Below the pieces are notes generated by a model, which was not told where the DNA came from, made no database searches, and saw only the letters and a program-made list of their open reading frames with translations. Made by a program: the position numbers and the translations under genes. Shown piece by piece: positions 50,920 to 60,280 of a DNA stretch of 64,000 nucleotides. How positions within the stretch are numbered: the stretch's first letter is position 1; every line of letters starts with the position of its first letter. The stretch is from Dietzia lutea (GTDB lineage Bacteria; Actinomycetota; Actinomycetes; Mycobacteriales; Mycobacteriaceae): the NCBI RefSeq assembly GCF_003096075.1, contig NZ_CP015449.1:2039001-2103000 (forward strand), given 5' to 3'.

Positions 50920-50925
50920 TAACGT
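50920..50925 (+). promoter_or_regulatory. candidate -10 (TAACGT) of the acyl-CoA synthetase gene
   Basis: TAACGT predicts a start near 50932 and a leader near 30 nt carrying the GGAGG site used for the GTG at 50962. Confidence 0.45.
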
Positions 50926-50961
50926 ACACCACACCGAAGGGCACACGACGTGGAGGTGACC

Positions 50962-52617
50962 GTGTTCGGAACCATGGCGGACACGCCGTTGCTCGTCTCC
51001 CGCATCCTCGAGCACGCCGCCGAGCGGCACGGTGGTTCCACCGTCACCGGATTCGTCGGCGACCTGGAGCCACGGCCCGTCCGCTTCGACGTCGTCGCCT
51101 CCCGTGCCGCCGCCACCGCGCACGCGCTCGCCGGCCTCGACGTGCGTCCCGGCGACGTGGTGGGCATCCTCTCCGGCGCCCGCACGGAGGTCGTGGAGCT
51201 CATGTTCGCGCTGCCCGCCATGGGCGCCGTCGCACTCCCCGTGAACATCCTCCGCTCCCAGGACTTCATCCTCTCCGCCCTGCGGGACAACCGGGTCGAG
51301 GTGATCCTGGTCGATCCCGAACTCCTCCCGTCGGCGTTCGCCGTGGCCGCACAGGTCGAGACGCTGCGCCACCTCGTCGTCGTCGACGCCACCGTCACCC
51401 CCGCCCCCGGCGACCTCCGCGCCGAGGTCCACGCCCTCGAAGCCCTCCTCGACGGGCAACCCACCACCTACCCGTGGCCCGAACTCGACGAACGCTCCGC
51501 GGCGGCCATCGCCTACACGTCGGGCACCACCGGCGCCTCGAAGGGCGTCGCCTACACCCACCGGTCCATCTGGCTCCACTCCATGCAGATGTGCATGGCC
51601 GAGAGCGCGGCACTGCGCAGCGGCGACACCGTCCTGTCCACCATCCCCATGTACCACGTCATGTCGTGGGGACTTCCCTACGCGGCGTTCATGTCCGGCG
51701 CGGGCATCATCACCGCCAGACCGCGCCCGGGCAAGGCCATGAGCACCGGCGCCGACGTCGCCGAACTCCTCGGCACCTACCGACCCAACAAGATGGCGAC
51801 CACGCCCGCCACCCTCCAACGTCTTCTCCAGCGCCTCGAGACGAACCCCCAACAGGTCGGCCACCTCAGCGAGGTCCTCGTCGGCGGCTCCCCCGTCCCC
51901 GAGGCGCTGTTCGACGCCTTCGTCAAGCGCCACGGCGTCACGATCATGCAGGCCTACGGCCTCACCGAATCCAGCCCTATCGCCACGTTCGCCCGCCCGG
52001 ACCCGCACTCGTCGGCCACCTACCGACGCGCGCAGATGCTCGGCCAGGGCAGGTTCCCCGCCGGCGTCCAGGCCCGCCTCGTCGACGGCGACCGGGTCCA
52101 GTCGAACGACGGGTGGTCCGCCGGCGAACTCCAGATCCGCGGACCGTGGGTCACGGCCGGATACCTCGGCGACCAGGCGTCCGACCGCTTCGTCGACGGG
52201 TGGCTACGCACCGGCGACGTCGGCACCATCTCGCCGAAGGGCTACCTCGACGTGGTCGACAGGGTCGACGACATCATCGCCTCCGGGGGAGAGTTGATCT
52301 CCACCGTCGAACTCGAGCACGCGGTCCTGCGGGACGACCGGGTCGCGGAGGTCGCCGTCGTCGGCGTGCCCGACGAACGCTGGGGCAACCGGCCCCTCGT
52401 GCTGGTCCGTCTCAAGGCCGGCGCCACCGCGACCGCCCGCTCGCTCTGGGACGGGCTCGACGGGCACGTCGAACCGTGGAAACGCCCCGATCACTGGGCG
52501 TTCGTCGACCACATCCCCCAGACCACCGTCGGGAAGTTCGACAAGATCCGGATCCGTGCCCGCCACGCCGCGGGCGACTACCAGGTCACGACGATCGCGC
52601 CCGGCGCGGCGCGCTGA
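50962..52617 (+). CDS. AMP-forming acyl-CoA synthetase, medium-chain type
   Basis: The 551-residue ligase resembles AlkK-like medium-chain acyl-CoA synthetases. Motifs: YTSGTTGASKG, the hinge region IPMYHVMSWGLPY, YGLTESSP, LRTGDVG, DRVDDIIASGGELIS and the catalytic Lys in PQTTVGKFDK. The usual GGEN of the A8 motif reads GGEL. A GTG at 50950 is in frame, but GGAGG (50952-50956) is 5 nt before the GTG at 50962, which is the better start (MFGTMADTPLL). It lies between rho and thrB, adjacent in M. tuberculosis, so it is probably an insertion. It converges on thrB. Confidence 0.85.
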   Translation: MFGTMADTPLLVSRILEHAAERHGGSTVTGFVGDLEPRPVRFDVVASRAAATAHALAGLDVRPGDVVGILSGARTEVVELMFALPAMGAVALPVNILRSQDFILSALRDNRVEVILVDPELLPSAFAVAAQVETLRHLVVVDATVTPAPGDLRAEVHALEALLDGQPTTYPWPELDERSAAAIAYTSGTTGASKGVAYTHRSIWLHSMQMCMAESAALRSGDTVLSTIPMYHVMSWGLPYAAFMSGAGIITARPRPGKAMSTGADVAELLGTYRPNKMATTPATLQRLLQRLETNPQQVGHLSEVLVGGSPVPEALFDAFVKRHGVTIMQAYGLTESSPIATFARPDPHSSATYRRAQMLGQGRFPAGVQARLVDGDRVQSNDGWSAGELQIRGPWVTAGYLGDQASDRFVDGWLRTGDVGTISPKGYLDVVDRVDDIIASGGELISTVELEHAVLRDDRVAEVAVVGVPDERWGNRPLVLVRLKAGATATARSLWDGLDGHVEPWKRPDHWAFVDHIPQTTVGKFDKIRIRARHAAGDYQVTTIAPGAAR

Positions 52618-52621
52618 CGGC

Positions 52622-52708
52622 GGCGCGGCTCAGGCTCTGGTCGGCGGGACGGCGCGGCGCCTCGCGCCGGTCGGCGGGGTGCCTGGCGCCGGTCGGCGCG
52701 GCTCAGGC
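52622..52708. repeat. short direct repeats between convergent genes
   Basis: The 96-bp gap contains GGCGCGGCTCAGGC twice (52622-52635, 52695-52708) and GCGCCGGTCGGCG twice (52664-52676, 52686-52698). It could be slippage-derived spacer sequence or a terminator region. Confidence 0.5.
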
Positions 52709-52713
52709 GGCGG

Positions 52714-53676
52714 TCAGCCGGTCGCGACGACTCGGGCGCCGTCCGCGATGTCCAGGTCCCGGACCGTCCACCCCTGTCGTTCCGCCAACTCCCGCAGATC
52801 CGCGGGGAGCGCGCCGGTGCCGAGCACCAACACTGTCGGGCCCGCACCGGAGACTGTCGCCGCCAACCCGCGTTCGCGGAGCCGGGTGACCCACTCGGTG
52901 GTGCCGACCAGCGCCGGTGCGCGGTACGACTGGTGCAGCCGGTCCTCGGTCGCGGCCAGCAGGTGTTCGGGATGAGAGGCCAGGGCGACCGACATGAGCG
53001 CGGCGCGGCTCGCGTTGAACGCCGCGTCCTCGTGCGGGACGGTCGCCGGCAGCAGACCTCTGGTCTGGGCGGTGGAGGACGTCTCCGACGGCACCAGCAC
53101 GGTCGCCACGATCGACGGGTCGACCTCCATGCGCACGGCCCGGTAGCGGACGCCGTCGGTCGACCGCTCGGTCCACGAGACCACGACGCCACCCAGGACA
53201 CTCGCGGCGGCGTTGTCCGGGTGGCCCTCGAACTCACTCGCCAGCTGCACGAGGTGGTCGGTGGACAGCGCCCCGTCCATCAGCCCGTTCGCCGCCACCA
53301 GTCCCCCGACCGCGGCCGAGGCCGACGATCCGAGACCGCGCGAGTGCGGGATCGAGTTGGTGCACGAGATCCGTACGCCCGGCGCACCCACACCGCCCGC
53401 CCGGAGCCCCGCCTCGACGGCCTTGGCCACCAGGTGGGAGGCGTCCTCGGGCACCTGGCCCGCACCCTCCCCCGAGACCTCGAGCTCGAGACCCGAGGCG
53501 ATGACGGTCACCGAGATGGTGTCGTACAGGCCGAGCGCGACACCGAGCGCGTCGAACCCGGGCCCGAGGTTCGCGCTCGAGGCGGGGACCTCGATCGTCA
53601 CCGTCCGGCCGACGGGCAGGATGCGCCCGCCCGAGCTGCCGAAGACCTCCGGGCCGGAACCGTCCACGTCGCTCAC
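52714..53676 (-). CDS. thrB: homoserine kinase
   Basis: Phosphorylates homoserine in threonine synthesis. The 320-residue GHMP kinase shows [15 protein letters not shown] near the N-terminus, the ATP loop [12 protein letters not shown] (about 110-121) and the C-terminal [10 protein letters not shown]. The GTG at 53676 overlaps the thrC stop by 4 nt; an in-frame GTG lies three codons downstream. It is last of the argS-lysA-hom-thrC-thrB series. Confidence 0.95.
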   Translation of the reverse strand: MSDVDGSGPEVFGSSGGRILPVGRTVTIEVPASSANLGPGFDALGVALGLYDTISVTVIASGLELEVSGEGAGQVPEDASHLVAKAVEAGLRAGGVGAPGVRISCTNSIPHSRGLGSSASAAVGGLVAANGLMDGALSTDHLVQLASEFEGHPDNAAASVLGGVVVSWTERSTDGVRYRAVRMEVDPSIVATVLVPSETSSTAQTRGLLPATVPHEDAAFNASRAALMSVALASHPEHLLAATEDRLHQSYRAPALVGTTEWVTRLRERGLAATVSGAGPTVLVLGTGALPADLRELAERQGWTVRDLDIADGARVVATG

Positions 53677-54755
53677 TGCAGACCGAGGGCGCCGGCCACC
53701 GCGGAGGGATCGACCGGCACGGGCTCGACCTCCGGCACGCCCAGCAGCGCCGTGTCCGGGTCTTTGAGACCGTTCCCGGTCACCGTGCACACGATGGTCT
53801 GGCCGGCCTGAAGCTCGCCGTTCGCGTGGGCGTCGAGCAGGCCCGCCACGGACGCGGCCGACGCGGGCTCGACGTACACGCCGTCCTTGCCGGCGACCGT
53901 GCGGTACGCCTCGAGGATCTGCTCGTCCGTGCGCTTGCGGAACGTGCCGCCGGACTCGTCCCGCGCCGCCACGGCCCCGTCCCACGATGCCGGGGCGCCG
54001 ATCCGGATGGCGGTGGCGATCGTCTCCGGGTCCTTGACCGGTGCGCCGTCGACGAGCGGCGCCGCTCCTGCGGCCTGCACACCCATCATCCGCGGCCGGG
54101 ACGAGAGGACGCCGTCGGCGTGGTACTCGGTGTAGCCCTTCCAGTACGCGGTGATGTTGCCCGCGTTGCCGACGGGCAGGAAGTGCAGGTCGGGCGCGCG
54201 GCCGAGGACGTCGACGATCTCGAACGCCGCGGTCTTCTGCCCCTCGATACGCACCGGGTTCACCGAGTTGACGAGCCCGATCTCCGCGTAGGTCGCGGTG
54301 GTCTTGCGCGCCAGCTCGAGGCAGTCGTCGAAGTTGCCGTCGACCTGGATGATCGTCGCGCCGTGCATGACCGCCTGGGCGAGCTTGCCGGCGGCGATCT
54401 TGCCCTGCGGGATGAGCACCGCACATCCCATGCCGGCCCGGGTGGCGTACGCCGCCGCGGACGCCGACGTGTTACCCGTCGACGCGCACAGCACGGCCTT
54501 CTGGCCCCGCGCCTTCGCGTCCGTGACCGCCATGGTCATGCCGCGGTCCTTGAACGAGCCGGTCGGGTTGAGACCCTCGACCTTGAGGTACACCTCGCAC
54601 CCGGTCACCGCGGACAGATGGGTGGCGTGGATGAGCGGGGTACCGCCCTCGTACAGCGTCACCGGCTCCCAGTCGGACCCGATCGGCAGGCGATCGCGGT
54701 ATGCCTCGATGAGGCCGGGCCACCGGCGGTGCACGGGCTGGTGGGTGTTGCTCAT
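53673..54755 (-). CDS. thrC: threonine synthase
   Basis: Converts O-phosphohomoserine to threonine with PLP. The 360-residue protein has the PLP Lys69 in [10 protein letters not shown], the [14 protein letters not shown] loop and [12 protein letters not shown]. It is the short form typical of actinobacteria. The ATG overlaps the hom stop by 4 nt. Confidence 0.96.
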   Translation of the reverse strand: MSNTHQPVHRRWPGLIEAYRDRLPIGSDWEPVTLYEGGTPLIHATHLSAVTGCEVYLKVEGLNPTGSFKDRGMTMAVTDAKARGQKAVLCASTGNTSASAAAYATRAGMGCAVLIPQGKIAAGKLAQAVMHGATIIQVDGNFDDCLELARKTTATYAEIGLVNSVNPVRIEGQKTAAFEIVDVLGRAPDLHFLPVGNAGNITAYWKGYTEYHADGVLSSRPRMMGVQAAGAAPLVDGAPVKDPETIATAIRIGAPASWDGAVAARDESGGTFRKRTDEQILEAYRTVAGKDGVYVEPASAASVAGLLDAHANGELQAGQTIVCTVTGNGLKDPDTALLGVPEVEPVPVDPSAVAGALGLQ

Positions 54756-56104
54756 TCGGTGTCCACTCCCTCGAGACGGATGACGCTGGTGATGGCGGTG
54801 ACCGCGTCCTGGTCCGACAGCGCGGCGACGGTGTCCGCCAGAGCGCGCTCGGTGGCCAGGTGGGTCAGGACGGTGATCTCGGCGGTCGGCTCGACGTCCT
54901 CGGCCTCGGCGTCGGGCACCTCGACCTCGGTCTGGCGGACCTGGGCGATCGAGACGCCGTGGGTGGAGAACTCCGTGGCCACCTGGGCGAGCACCCCCGG
55001 CTTGTCCGCGACCCGCATGCGCACGTGGTACCTGGTCGAGATCTCGTCCATGTTCGCCACCGGCAGGGCGGCGTACGTCGACTCGCCGGGCGCGCGGCCC
55101 GCGCCGGCCTTGTTGCGTGCGGCCGCGACCATGTCACCGAGCACGGCGGAGGCCGTGGGCGCGCCGCCCGCGCCCTGACCGTAGAACATGAGGCGGCCGG
55201 CCGCCTGGGCCTCCACCACGACCGCGTTGAACGCGCCGTTGACCGCCGCCAGCGGGTGGCTGTTCGGCAGCAGGGCCGGGTACACGCGCGCCGAGACCGC
55301 CTCCGAGCCGTCGCTCTGACGCAGCTTCTCGCAGATCGCCAGCAACTTGATGGTGCAGTCCATGTCACGCGCGGACTCGAAGTCGTCGGGCGAGATGCGC
55401 GAGATGCCCTCGCGGTAGACGTCGCCGGCGGTCACGCGGCTGTGGAACGCGATCGAGGCGAGGATGGCGGCCTTGGCCGCGGCGTCATAGCCCTCGACGT
55501 CCGCCGTCGGGTCGGCCTCCGCGTAGCCCAGCCGGGAGGCCTCGGCGAGCGTCTCCGAGTAGTCCGCGCCGGTCGAGCCCATCTCCGACAGGATGTAGTT
55601 GGTGGTGCCGTTGACGATGCCCACCACGCGCTCGACCTGGTCGCCGGCCATCGACCGACGCAGGGGTCCGATGACGGGGATCGCGCCGGCGACGGCCGCC
55701 TCGAAGTACAGGTCGGTGTGCGTCGAGTCCGCCGCCTCGGCCAGCTCGTCGGTGTACTCGGCGAGCAGCGCCTTGTTCGCGGTCACCACGGCCTTGCCGT
55801 GACGCAGCGCCTCGAGCAGGAGTGGGCGTGGGAGGTCGATGCCCCCCATGAGCTCGACGACGATGTCGACGTCCTCGCGCGAGACGAGCGCGGCCGGGTC
55901 GGCGGTGAGCAGATCCGGGTCCAGCCCGCGGTCCCTGGTCAGGTCGCGGACGGCGACGCCGCGCAGGACCAGGGGCGCCCCGATGCGGGCGGCCAGCGCC
56001 TCGGCGTTCTCGGTCATATAGCGGATGACCTCGGTTCCGACGGTGCCCATCCCGAGCACCGCCACTCCCACGGGTCGCACGCCCGACGCGGTTACGTCGC
56101 TCAC
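54752..56104 (-). CDS. hom: homoserine dehydrogenase
   Basis: Reduces aspartate semialdehyde to homoserine, the branch to threonine and methionine. In 450 residues: NAD(P) loop GMGTVG (18-23), ANKALLAEY, the catalytic region [19 protein letters not shown], and a C-terminal ACT domain (about 350-430) for threonine feedback. The GTG start overlaps the lysA stop by 4 nt. Confidence 0.97.
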   Translation of the reverse strand: MSDVTASGVRPVGVAVLGMGTVGTEVIRYMTENAEALAARIGAPLVLRGVAVRDLTRDRGLDPDLLTADPAALVSREDVDIVVELMGGIDLPRPLLLEALRHGKAVVTANKALLAEYTDELAEAADSTHTDLYFEAAVAGAIPVIGPLRRSMAGDQVERVVGIVNGTTNYILSEMGSTGADYSETLAEASRLGYAEADPTADVEGYDAAAKAAILASIAFHSRVTAGDVYREGISRISPDDFESARDMDCTIKLLAICEKLRQSDGSEAVSARVYPALLPNSHPLAAVNGAFNAVVVEAQAAGRLMFYGQGAGGAPTASAVLGDMVAAARNKAGAGRAPGESTYAALPVANMDEISTRYHVRMRVADKPGVLAQVATEFSTHGVSIAQVRQTEVEVPDAEAEDVEPTAEITVLTHLATERALADTVAALSDQDAVTAITSVIRLEGVDTE

Positions 56105-57519
56105 TGTCCCACCTCCAGGCTCGTCAGATCGTCCAGGGTCTCACGGCGCAGCAGCAGTCGTGCCCGCCCGTCGCGCACCGCGACCACCGCGGGTCGCCCG
56201 ATCAGGTTGTAGCGGCTCGACATGGAGTAGCAGTACGCGCCGGTGGCCGCGACGGCCACCAGGTCGCCGGGGCCGGCGTCCTCCGGCATCCACAGGTCGC
56301 GGACCACCACGTCCCCGCTCTCGCAGTGCTTACCCACGAGCCGGGACACGACCGGCTCGGCACCCGAGGCGCGTCCCACGAGCCGGGCGTCGTAGACGGC
56401 GTCGTAGAGGGCCGTACGGATGTTGTCGCTCATGCCGCCGTCGACGCTGATGTACCGCCTCTGCTCGCCCCCGGCGAGATCGACGTCCTTGACCACACCG
56501 ACCTCGTACACGGTGACCGTACCGGGACCGGCGATGGCGCGGCCGGGCTCGACGACCAGGGTCGGCGGCGTCAGCCCCGCGTCACGCGCGAAGCCCTCGA
56601 CGATCTCTCGGAGGGAGGCCGCGAGCCGGTCCACCGGAGGCGGATCGTCCGAGGGGACGTAGCTGATGCCCAGCCCGCCACCGAGGTCGAGGTGGTCGAG
56701 CTGTGCCGTGCGTTCCGTGCCGAACTCGTCGACGATGTCGCGCAGGAGTCCGATGACCCGGCGGGCCGCGAGTTCGAAGCCGTCGATGTCGAAGATCTGC
56801 GAGCCGATGTGGCTGTGCAGGCCGGTGAGCCGGATGTGCGACGCGGCGAAGACGGCCCGGACCGCCTCCATCGCCGCGCCACCGGCGAGAGAGAAACCGA
56901 ACTTCTGGTCCTCGTGCGCGGTGGCGATGAACTCGTGGGTGTGGGCCTCCACACCGACGGTGACGCGAATGAACACGTCCTGGACCACGCCCTCCTCGCG
57001 GGCGATCCGGTCCAGCAGCTCGATCTCCGACATCGCGTCGATCACCACGTGGGCGACGCCGCTGCGCACGGCGAACCGCAGCTCGTCGGCCGACTTGTTG
57101 TTGCCGTGCACGGTGATCCGCTCCGGCGGGAAGTCCGCCCGCAGGGCGATGGCCAGCTCACCCCCCGAGGCGACGTCGAGACTGAGCCCTTCGTCGGCGA
57201 CCCAGCGGGCCGTCTCGGTGGTGAGGAATGCCTTGGACGCGTAGTGCACGCGCTCCGCTCCCCCGAACGCGTCGGCCATCTCGCGGCAGCGCGACCGGAA
57301 GTCGTCCTCGTCGATCACGAACAACGGCGTCCCGAACTCGGCGGCGAGGGCGGTCACCGGCACGCCGGCGATCTCGACGACGCCGTCGTCGCGCCGACGG
57401 GCGCCCCGCGGCCAGACCGACGGGGCCAGCGCCATGAGGTCGTCGGCGTCGGCGGGCCGCTCGGCGATACCGGGGGCGTGCGGGACCTCGTGCCGGGTGC
57501 CCGCGGGATGCGCGCTCAC
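56101..57519 (-). CDS. lysA: diaminopimelate decarboxylase
   Basis: Makes lysine from meso-diaminopimelate. The 472-residue PLP enzyme has Lys96 in HYASKAFL, the HSHIGSQIF loop, VVEPGRAI, and the dimer-active-site CESGD and [10 protein letters not shown] motifs. The GTG at 57519 overlaps the argS stop by 4 nt. The argS-lysA pairing is conserved in corynebacteria and mycobacteria. Confidence 0.97.
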   Translation of the reverse strand: MSAHPAGTRHEVPHAPGIAERPADADDLMALAPSVWPRGARRRDDGVVEIAGVPVTALAAEFGTPLFVIDEDDFRSRCREMADAFGGAERVHYASKAFLTTETARWVADEGLSLDVASGGELAIALRADFPPERITVHGNNKSADELRFAVRSGVAHVVIDAMSEIELLDRIAREEGVVQDVFIRVTVGVEAHTHEFIATAHEDQKFGFSLAGGAAMEAVRAVFAASHIRLTGLHSHIGSQIFDIDGFELAARRVIGLLRDIVDEFGTERTAQLDHLDLGGGLGISYVPSDDPPPVDRLAASLREIVEGFARDAGLTPPTLVVEPGRAIAGPGTVTVYEVGVVKDVDLAGGEQRRYISVDGGMSDNIRTALYDAVYDARLVGRASGAEPVVSRLVGKHCESGDVVVRDLWMPEDAGPGDLVAVAATGAYCYSMSSRYNLIGRPAVVAVRDGRARLLLRRETLDDLTSLEVGQ

Positions 57520-59168
57520 ATCCGCTCCGGGGCGGTGACGCCGATGAGGCGGAGGCCGTTGGCCAGCGTCTGCCGGGTCGCCGAGCTCAGCGCGAGCCGG
57601 GCCGCGTGCAGGGGCCCGGGCTCCTCGTCGCCCATCGGCAGGACCCGGCAGGTGTCGTAGAAGCGGTGGTAGGCGCCGGCCAGTTCCTCGAGGTACCTCG
57701 CGACGCGGTGCGGCTCGCGCAGGTCCGCGGCGCTGGCGACGACCCGGGGGAACTCGCCGATGGTGCGGATGAGGGCACCCTCGCGGTCCTCGACGAGCAG
57801 TGCCAGGTCCGCGCCCTCCGTGGTGACCCCGAGGTCGGCCGCGTTGCGCGCGAGGGAGCAGAGACGCGCGTGTGCGTACTGCACGTAGAAGACCGGGTTG
57901 TCGTTGGTCGCCGACGTCCACAGCTTCAGGTCGATGTCCATGGTCTGGTCGACCGAGGACCGGATCAGCGCATAGCGCGCGGCGTCGACACCGATCGCGT
58001 CCACGAGGTCGTCGAGGGTGATGACCGTGCCCGCCCGCTTGCTCATCTTCACCGGCTCGCCGTCGCGCACGAGGTTGACCATCTGGCCGATGAGCACCTC
58101 GATGCTCGCCGGGTCGTCGCCCAGCGCCGCGGCGGCCGCCTTGAGCCGCGCGATATACCCGTGGTGGTCGGCGCCGAGCATGTAGATGCACAGGTCGAAT
58201 CCACGCTCGCGCTTGTCGAGGAAGTAGGCGATGTCGCCGGCGATGTAGGCGGCGTCGCCGTCGGACTTGAGGACGACACGGTCCTTGTCGTCCCCGAATG
58301 CGGTGGAACGCAGCCACCACGCACCCTCGGACTCGTACAGGTTGCCGTTTCCCTTGAGCGTCTCGATCGCCCGGTCAACGGCGCCCGAGGTGAACATGGA
58401 GTTCTCGTGCGTGTAGACGTCGAAGACGGTCCCGAACTCGGCGAGCGAGTCTTTGATGTGGGAGAACATCAGGTCGACCCCGGCCGCGCGGAACGTCTCC
58501 AGCGCCTCGTCCTCCGGCGTGTCGAGAACGCCGGGATGCGCGGTCATCACCTGTGCGGCGATGTCCTGGATGTAGGCCCCGGCGTACCCGTCCTCCGGGG
58601 TCTCCTCGCCACGTGCAGCAGCGGCCAGTGAGCGGCTGAACCGGTCGATCTGGGCACCGTGGTCGTTGAAGTAGTACTCACGCGTGACCTCGGCCCCCGA
58701 AGCCTCCAGGACGCGGCCGAGCGCGTCACCGACTGCCGCCCACCGGGTGCCGCCCAGGTGGATGGGTCCGGTGGGGTTCGCGGAGACGAACTCGAGATTG
58801 ACCCGTCGGCCGGCCATCGCGTCGCCGTAGCCGTACCGCTTCCCCTTCTCGAGCACGGTCGCGACGAGCGAGCCCTGGGCGCCGGAGTCGAGCCGGATGT
58901 TGAGGAAGCCGGGACCGGCGATCTCCGCCGACGCGATGCCCGGGTCCTGCGCCAACGCGTCCGCGAGCGCCTGTGCGAGGTCCCGCGGCGCCGACCCGAT
59001 CTTCTTGGCCAGCTGCAGCGCGACGTTGGTCGCGTAGTCGCCGTGTTCGGGATTGCGCGGCCGCTCGACGGTCACCGTCTCCGGGACGACCGACGTGTTG
59101 GCGCCGCGCTCGGTGAGAACGGCGATGAGGGCGGCGCGGATGACGGCGGCGAGGTCGGCGGGAGTCAC
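57516..59168 (-). CDS. argS: arginyl-tRNA synthetase
   Basis: Charges tRNA-Arg. In 550 residues: HIGH-type motif in [11 protein letters not shown] (131-141), KMSKRAGT (about 374-381), and the C-terminal anticodon-binding helices ([13 protein letters not shown]). GTG at 59168 is chosen because TAGGAT ends 8 nt upstream and the standard N-terminus begins there; the frame is open to 59225. It leads the five-gene aspartate-family series and is divergent from a tRNA-Arg gene. Confidence 0.97.
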   Translation of the reverse strand: MTPADLAAVIRAALIAVLTERGANTSVVPETVTVERPRNPEHGDYATNVALQLAKKIGSAPRDLAQALADALAQDPGIASAEIAGPGFLNIRLDSGAQGSLVATVLEKGKRYGYGDAMAGRRVNLEFVSANPTGPIHLGGTRWAAVGDALGRVLEASGAEVTREYYFNDHGAQIDRFSRSLAAAARGEETPEDGYAGAYIQDIAAQVMTAHPGVLDTPEDEALETFRAAGVDLMFSHIKDSLAEFGTVFDVYTHENSMFTSGAVDRAIETLKGNGNLYESEGAWWLRSTAFGDDKDRVVLKSDGDAAYIAGDIAYFLDKRERGFDLCIYMLGADHHGYIARLKAAAAALGDDPASIEVLIGQMVNLVRDGEPVKMSKRAGTVITLDDLVDAIGVDAARYALIRSSVDQTMDIDLKLWTSATNDNPVFYVQYAHARLCSLARNAADLGVTTEGADLALLVEDREGALIRTIGEFPRVVASAADLREPHRVARYLEELAGAYHRFYDTCRVLPMGDEEPGPLHAARLALSSATRQTLANGLRLIGVTAPERM

Positions 59169-59176
59169 GTCTTCCC

Positions 59177-59182
59177 ATCCTA
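59177..59182 (-). promoter_or_regulatory. argS: -10 (TAGGAT) of argS-lysA-hom-thrC-thrB
   Basis: TAGGAT ends 8 nt before the argS GTG, so the five-gene mRNA would be leaderless or nearly so. That leaves no room for a leader-peptide attenuator or T-box. Confidence 0.45.
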
Positions 59183-59277
59183 GATGTCGGCACGTCGAGC
59201 CGGGAATCGGAGCCCGCGGGCGCACCGGCCGCCCGTGCCGGCGGGCACCCGATGCGGTGTCCGCCCGGGCCCGGTGC

Positions 59278-59283
59278 TACGAT
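59278..59283 (+). promoter_or_regulatory. candidate -10 (TACGAT) of tRNA-Arg
   Basis: TACGAT predicts a precursor start near 59290, about 67 nt before the mature tRNA. It is the best match in this gap. Confidence 0.4.
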
Positions 59284-59356
59284 CAGTCTCGCTGTTCGAC
59301 CGGTTCCGCCACGCGGGGCCTCGGCACAGCCTCCGGCCCCTGCGGGCCGGTATCCC

Positions 59357-59429
59357 GCCCTCGTAGCTCAGGGGATAGAGCGTTGGTTTCCGGTACCAAA
59401 GGTCAGGGGTTCGATTCCCTTCGGGGGCA
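59357..59429 (+). tRNA. tRNA-Arg (anticodon CCG)
   Basis: The 73-nt gene folds as a cloverleaf: acceptor GCCCTCG with CGGGGGC (one T-G pair), D stem GCTC/GAGC, anticodon stem TTGGT/ACCAA with loop TTCCGGT (anticodon CCG, reading CGG), and T arm AGGGG-TTCGATT-CCCTT. Discriminator A; CCA is not encoded. CGG is a frequent Arg codon in such a GC-rich genome. Confidence 0.96.
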
Positions 59430-59435
59430 CGACAG

Positions 59436-59485
59436 AAGCCCTCTCCCGCCTGCAGAGTCGCAGGGCAGGGAGAGGGCTTTCTTCT
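59436..59485 (+). terminator. intrinsic terminator after tRNA-Arg
   Basis: The 10-bp stem GCCCTCTCCC (59438-59447) with GGGAGAGGGC (59468-59477), an inner CTGC/GCAG stem, and a T-rich run TTTCTTCT directly after make a classical terminator, starting 6 nt past the tRNA. Confidence 0.85.
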
Positions 59486-59724
59486 GTCCACGGCGGGGTA
59501 CCGGGAGCAACGCGGCATGACGATCAGCGTGCGGCCACGAGCAGCATGAGACGACCCGCAGTGCATCGCGTGGTCACATCCGCTCACGTTTCGCCCAGGT
59601 GGGTGCGCAGAATCTCTGCGTGTGCGACCACTCGTCGGGCGGGTGGTCGGCACAGGCGCGGGCCCTTGCGCCGGTCGGATGGCGGTCAGCGGCGGGCCGG
59701 GTCAGTCAGCGCACAGCCGGGGGG

Positions 59725-60204
59725 TCACCGCGGCAGGGTGATGCCGTCGACCTTCCCGACGCGGTTCACGACCCGCTCGAAGATGTCGGTGAGGATTCCG
59801 ACCTCCTCGGGAGTGAGCTCGTCGATAAAGAGCTCGCGGACCTTCTCCACGTGCTTGGGGGCCACGGCGGCGATCGCCTCGGCGCCCGCATCGGTCAGGG
59901 TGACGACGGTGCCGCGGCCGTCCTCGGGGCACTCGCCCTTGGCGACCAGGCCGCGCCCCTCCATACGACGGACCTGGTGGGAGACCCGGCTGCGGTCCCA
60001 GCCCAGCGCCGCGCCCAGTTCGCGCGCACGCAGGCCCTGCTCGCTGCCCTCACTGAGGCTCACGAGCACCGAGTAGTCGGACTGGGACATCGAGGCGTCA
60101 CGCTGGAGCTGCCGTTCCATCGCGAGCTCGAGCAATTGATTGACGTCGCGGTACCGCCGCCACATGCGCTGCTCGTCGTCGCTCAACCAGCGTGTTTGAC
60201 TCAT
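59725..60204 (-). CDS. MarR-family transcriptional regulator
   Basis: The 159-residue winged-helix regulator has the HTH region QGLRARELGAALGWDRSRVSHQVRRMEGRGLV and the wing with ECPEDGRGTVVTLTDAG, flanked by helices for dimerisation. MarR proteins sense small molecules or oxidants. No obvious target gene lies beside it, apart from possible autoregulation. ATG 60204 (MSQTRWLSDDEQRMW) is chosen; TGTAAT ends 6 nt upstream, so it is likely leaderless. The 239 bp downstream to the tRNA terminator hold nothing I recognise. Confidence 0.88.
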   Translation of the reverse strand: MSQTRWLSDDEQRMWRRYRDVNQLLELAMERQLQRDASMSQSDYSVLVSLSEGSEQGLRARELGAALGWDRSRVSHQVRRMEGRGLVAKGECPEDGRGTVVTLTDAGAEAIAAVAPKHVEKVRELFIDELTPEEVGILTDIFERVVNRVGKVDGITLPR

Positions 60205-60210
60205 GTGACT

Positions 60211-60216
60211 ATTACA
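60211..60216 (-). promoter_or_regulatory. candidate -10 (TGTAAT) of the MarR gene
   Basis: TGTAAT ends 6 nt before the ATG at 60204 in the 76-bp gap after the Rad50-like gene. Confidence 0.35.
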
Positions 60217-60280
60217 GCACGGCATTCCTTCGCCGAGTGTCCAGGCTCTCCCCCGCAACCCGCACTCGATCGGTCCGCGG

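Larger units (their letters stand above)
50525..50961. other. rho leader and divergent promoter region
   Basis: This is the only gap over 300 bp. It holds the rho promoter candidate (50838-50843), about 300 nt of rho leader, two GGGGGATCC copies (50668-50676, 50702-50710), and the promoter of the plus-strand acyl-CoA synthetase. The rho ribosome site lies in the palindrome AAGGATCCTT (50525-50534). I see no tRNA or known riboswitch. Confidence 0.5.

Noticed and set aside
50525-50944. In-frame N-terminal extension of Rho by 140 residues.
   Set aside because: The strong ribosome site at 50524, the canonical Rho-N domain just after it, and a promoter candidate inside the extension argue against it.
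49115-50959. A 614-codon plus-strand frame opposite rho that looks like a many-helix membrane protein (runs of Val, Ala, Leu).
   Set aside because: It is the antisense reading of the Rho repeat region; the hydrophobic pattern mirrors GGRNDQ codons, there is no ribosome site, and the rho frame carries all conserved motifs.
59486-59724. Possible small gene or second tRNA between the tRNA-Arg terminator and the MarR gene.
   Set aside because: No cloverleaf, T-loop motif, ribosome site or convincing coding frame was seen.
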